Shown piece after piece: positions 61,966-64,000 of a stretch of 64,000 nucleotides of DNA. Position 1 is the first letter of the stretch. Each line of letters opens with the position of its first letter. Both the position numbers and the translations under genes were made by a program. The notes under the pieces are model-generated. The model was not told where the DNA came from and made no database searches. It saw only the letters and a list, made by a program, of their open reading frames with translations. The stretch spans positions 1,512,757 to 1,576,756 of the forward strand of contig FN649746.1 of assembly GCA_000310025.1 (NCBI GenBank), in the 5' to 3' direction. The stretch comes from Ectocarpus siliculosus. Lineage: Eukaryota; Sar; Phaeophyceae; Ectocarpales; Ectocarpaceae.

Positions 61966-62350
61966 AGGAGATGGAGAAGGAGTTTGTCTGCCCGAAGAAG
62001 TGCGGAGCGTTCCCCGCGAAGGGCTTCGTGGTGGGCAAAACCTTCAGATCGCAGTAGCACAAGGAGAGCTGCCGCCCGGCGGCGGCGCTAACGCATCTCG
62101 AGGTTCTGGGCGCTGGCGTTCGGAACGGGGCCAACCCGCATGCTGCAACGCGGGTCAACCGGGTACCGTATTGTGCGGAAACCGGCGCCACCCGGGTATG
62201 AGGCACTGACCGCCGGGCGACAGCCCTCCTTGCGCTTCGATCTGAAGGTTTTGCCCACCACCAAACCGTTCGCGGCGAAGGCTCCGCACTTCTTCGGGCA
62301 GCTAAACACCACCTCCAACTCCACCACCATTCCCTTACCACCCGCCCCCG
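61940..62350. repeat. Imperfect inverted repeat, arms ~143 bp, loop ~124 bp
   Basis: The left arm 61940-62083 matches the reverse complement of the right arm 62208-62350 with clear similarity over nearly its whole length (roughly four bases in five by eye), including a long exact block through CCCGAAGAAGTGCGGAGC. Each arm, read outward in its own orientation, encodes a related peptide: CPKKCGAFPAKGFVVGKTFR on plus and CPKKCGAFAANGLVVGKTFR on minus. Confidence 0.8.
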
Positions 62351-62456
62351 CGGTGACAGTCGCATTTTTTCCGGCCCTTCGTCGGGCGGGCTTTTTTCCC
62401 CTTGTGAACGATCGCTTCGGCGGTCTATCTGAGCGAGACAATAGAACAAGCAACAC
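62088..62456 (-). CDS. Hypothetical ORF carrying the minus-strand CPKKCGAF motif
   Basis: A 122-codon minus-strand frame spans the right arm of the inverted repeat. It includes CPKKCGAFAANGLVVGKTFR, followed by a basic stretch with a third Cys (RKEGCRPAV). No family is recognised and no splice partner is evident. It may be a fragment of a multi-copy gene or repeat; coding status is unproven. Confidence 0.25.
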   Translation of the reverse strand: MLLVLLSRSDRPPKRSFTRGKKPARRRAGKNATVTAGAGGKGMVVELEVVFSCPKKCGAFAANGLVVGKTFRSKRKEGCRPAVSASYPGGAGFRTIRYPVDPRCSMRVGPVPNASAQNLEMR

Positions 62457-63640
62457 GAGAGGCGGGAAGGCGATCGCTTTGGCACACGTTGTTTAATATT
62501 TTTTGTTCCCGTCAGGCTTATATTCTTGCGTCTACCTCCCCTTGTTGCAACGAAAGGGGCTACTCGTAGCATGGGCCAGGATCAAACCCCACCAACAGCC
62601 TCACGGCATGTACAGCTAAACAAACAAGGAAACAATTGTGTGTGAATGAGAACGCGTGTGTGTGGTGTACTCGTCCAAACAATTTTATTGCCGTTTTCGC
62701 CGGTAGAGACCGTAAAGCCCTCAGATCCCTGCAAGTACCAGCCGGTAGGCAGCGACACTTACTGCCGTTTTTTTGGCCGGCCTAAGAGGCTCTACACTCC
62801 ACAATGAAGGACCACGAGCTGGTCTCACCATCCACCCCTCGTGTTTGCCCACACACCCTCACGGGTTGATTGGGCACCCGCGAGGGACGTGTATCGGTCT
62901 TTGAAAAAATAGATAGCCAGGCGCTGTGCAGGGGTATACGTTCGTTGCTTACATACATGCTCTAAATTTAGGCGGAAAAAGTTCCAGATTATGAAAGTAT
63001 GGTTCGTGCCGAAACAAACAATAAATATTTCTCTAGCCGGGGGTATCACACCGTGCACATACATGCAGGATATACCGCGCGAACATCCATGCCCGGTTCC
63101 AACTGTATTGACGGCTCTGTGCCACGCGTATCAACCGTAGAGTGACGCGCGGCTGGGGGGTGTGTCGCTCTCGACTTAAACATGTGGTATGTACTCTCGA
63201 GAGCACACAGCAAGAGGAACAAAAAACGACCCGAAACGCGTTTCCCTGTGCATCACCGGCTTCCCGAACGACACACGAACAAGGTGGCCGCGACGCCGCC
63301 ATCGACCGTCCGGAAGCCAAGCTTCTCCGCGGCCTGGGCCCCGGTTGTTGGGAGCCTCGATGACGGCCCCCGAGACACGGCGCATACTGTCGACGAGGGA
63401 AGCAGCTCCATCGAGGGTAGATGCCTCCTCCTGCAGAGTCGACAACAAAAACACACCACTCGTGTTTGTTCGCAGCAGCACTCCCCACGAAGGTGGTGCG
63501 TGTGCGTCCTCTCCAAATTCCCAGCTGCTGCTCTCTCTGCTGTTTCTGTCGGCTTGTTTGTCGGGGCGTTTCAGGCGAACACAAAAGTATCTCAGCTTGT
63601 GGGGAGATCAGCCTTGCGTGCCTAGCCTACAGGTATTGCG
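62457..63640. other. Unassigned stretch near the contig end
   Basis: No gene can be supported. An AATAAA at 63020-63025 on plus and a GC-biased minus-strand frame starting after an AG near 63430 hint at gene ends or exons, but nothing connects them. Confidence 0.4.
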
Positions 63641-64000
63641 CGAAGCACCCCCCCCCCAAAAAATGAAAAATGCTAGACGATCGCATGCATTATTTATTGG
63701 GCACTCAAGGAAAAATGCCAAGAAAAAAGGAGAGGATGGTCCAAGGGCGTACAAAAAATGCTCTCCCGCACACCTCCCTCCCCCCCCCCCCCCCGGGAAG
63801 GGGGAAAAAAAAATTTTTTTTCTGGGCCAATTTTTAACGGGCTTTTTTTTGGTTTTTCCCCCCCCCCAATTTGGGGGGCTTTGTGGGCAAGGGTGGGCCC
63901 CCCGAAAACTTGCCAAAAGGGCCTTTTTCCCCGGAAGGGTTTTAAAAATTTTAAAAAAATAAAGAAAGGGGAAAAACTCCCGGGCCCGGAAAAAAATTTT
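63641..64000. other. Low-quality contig end
   Basis: The last ~360 bases consist largely of stretched homopolymers (runs of C, A, T and G) with little complex sequence between them. That is the signature of unreliable base calls at the end of an assembled read, not of a biological repeat. Frames called here should be ignored. Confidence 0.75.

Noticed and set aside
61461-62060. 199-codon minus-strand ORF opposite the 61.5-62.0 kb block
   Set aside because: The plus-strand frame has the stronger G/C third-position pattern and consistent splice signals, so the minus frame looks like its shadow.
63176-63481. Minus-strand frame with an AG before GAGGAG at 63430 (DSMRRVSGAVIEAPNN)
   Set aside because: Coding-like composition, but it seems to change frame part way, has no partner exon, and lies next to the unreliable contig end.
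1-64000. A CRISPR array, tRNA/rRNA gene or bacterial-type operon
   Set aside because: No regularly spaced direct repeats, cloverleaf or rRNA signature, or co-directional intronless gene cluster was seen. The window is intron-rich eukaryotic DNA.

Overview
The window is nuclear eukaryotic DNA. It is intron-dense, has GT-AG splice sites throughout, moderately high GC, a strong G/C preference at third codon positions, long simple-sequence tracts inside introns and a 100-N scaffold gap. The gene content (a motile-flagellum protein next to a PIKK-chaperone protein), the intron density and the repeat style suggest a flagellate-producing alga, most likely a brown alga or another stramenopile. That taxon is an inference, not something read directly.

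Almost everything interpretable belongs to two large genes in head-to-head arrangement. On the minus strand, 41470 down to 4092, is a ~37 kb gene of about 51 exons that I identify as CFAP54 (FAP54), a giant protein of the C1d projection of the axonemal central apparatus. On the plus strand, 42462 to 58794, is a 21-exon gene that I identify as TTI1, the HEAT-repeat scaffold of the TELO2-TTI1-TTI2 (TTT) complex, with low-complexity insertions and an 18-glutamine tract near its C terminus. The reading frame of the TTI1 model stays open across all 20 junctions and gives 1,895 residues. The CFAP54 model gives about 3,720 residues and leaves two junctions unsolved. The two start codons are 991 bp apart, so the spacer at 41471-42461 probably holds both promoters.

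Region by region. 1-3900 holds no gene I can support, but carries a MITE-like element at 2713-3120. 4092-41470 is CFAP54. 41471-42461 is the divergent spacer. 42462-58794 is TTI1, with an assembly gap in intron 1 and a compound microsatellite in intron 5. 58795-61522 has no recognisable gene. 61523-61965 may be the last two exons of an unknown gene. 61940-62350 is an imperfect inverted repeat whose two arms encode related Cys-containing peptides. 62400-63600 is unassigned. From about 63640 to the end the sequence degrades into homopolymer runs typical of a poor contig end.

The two genes have no known functional link: one builds flagella, the other stabilises PI3K-like kinases. I found no CRISPR array, operon, tRNA, rRNA or bacterial feature.
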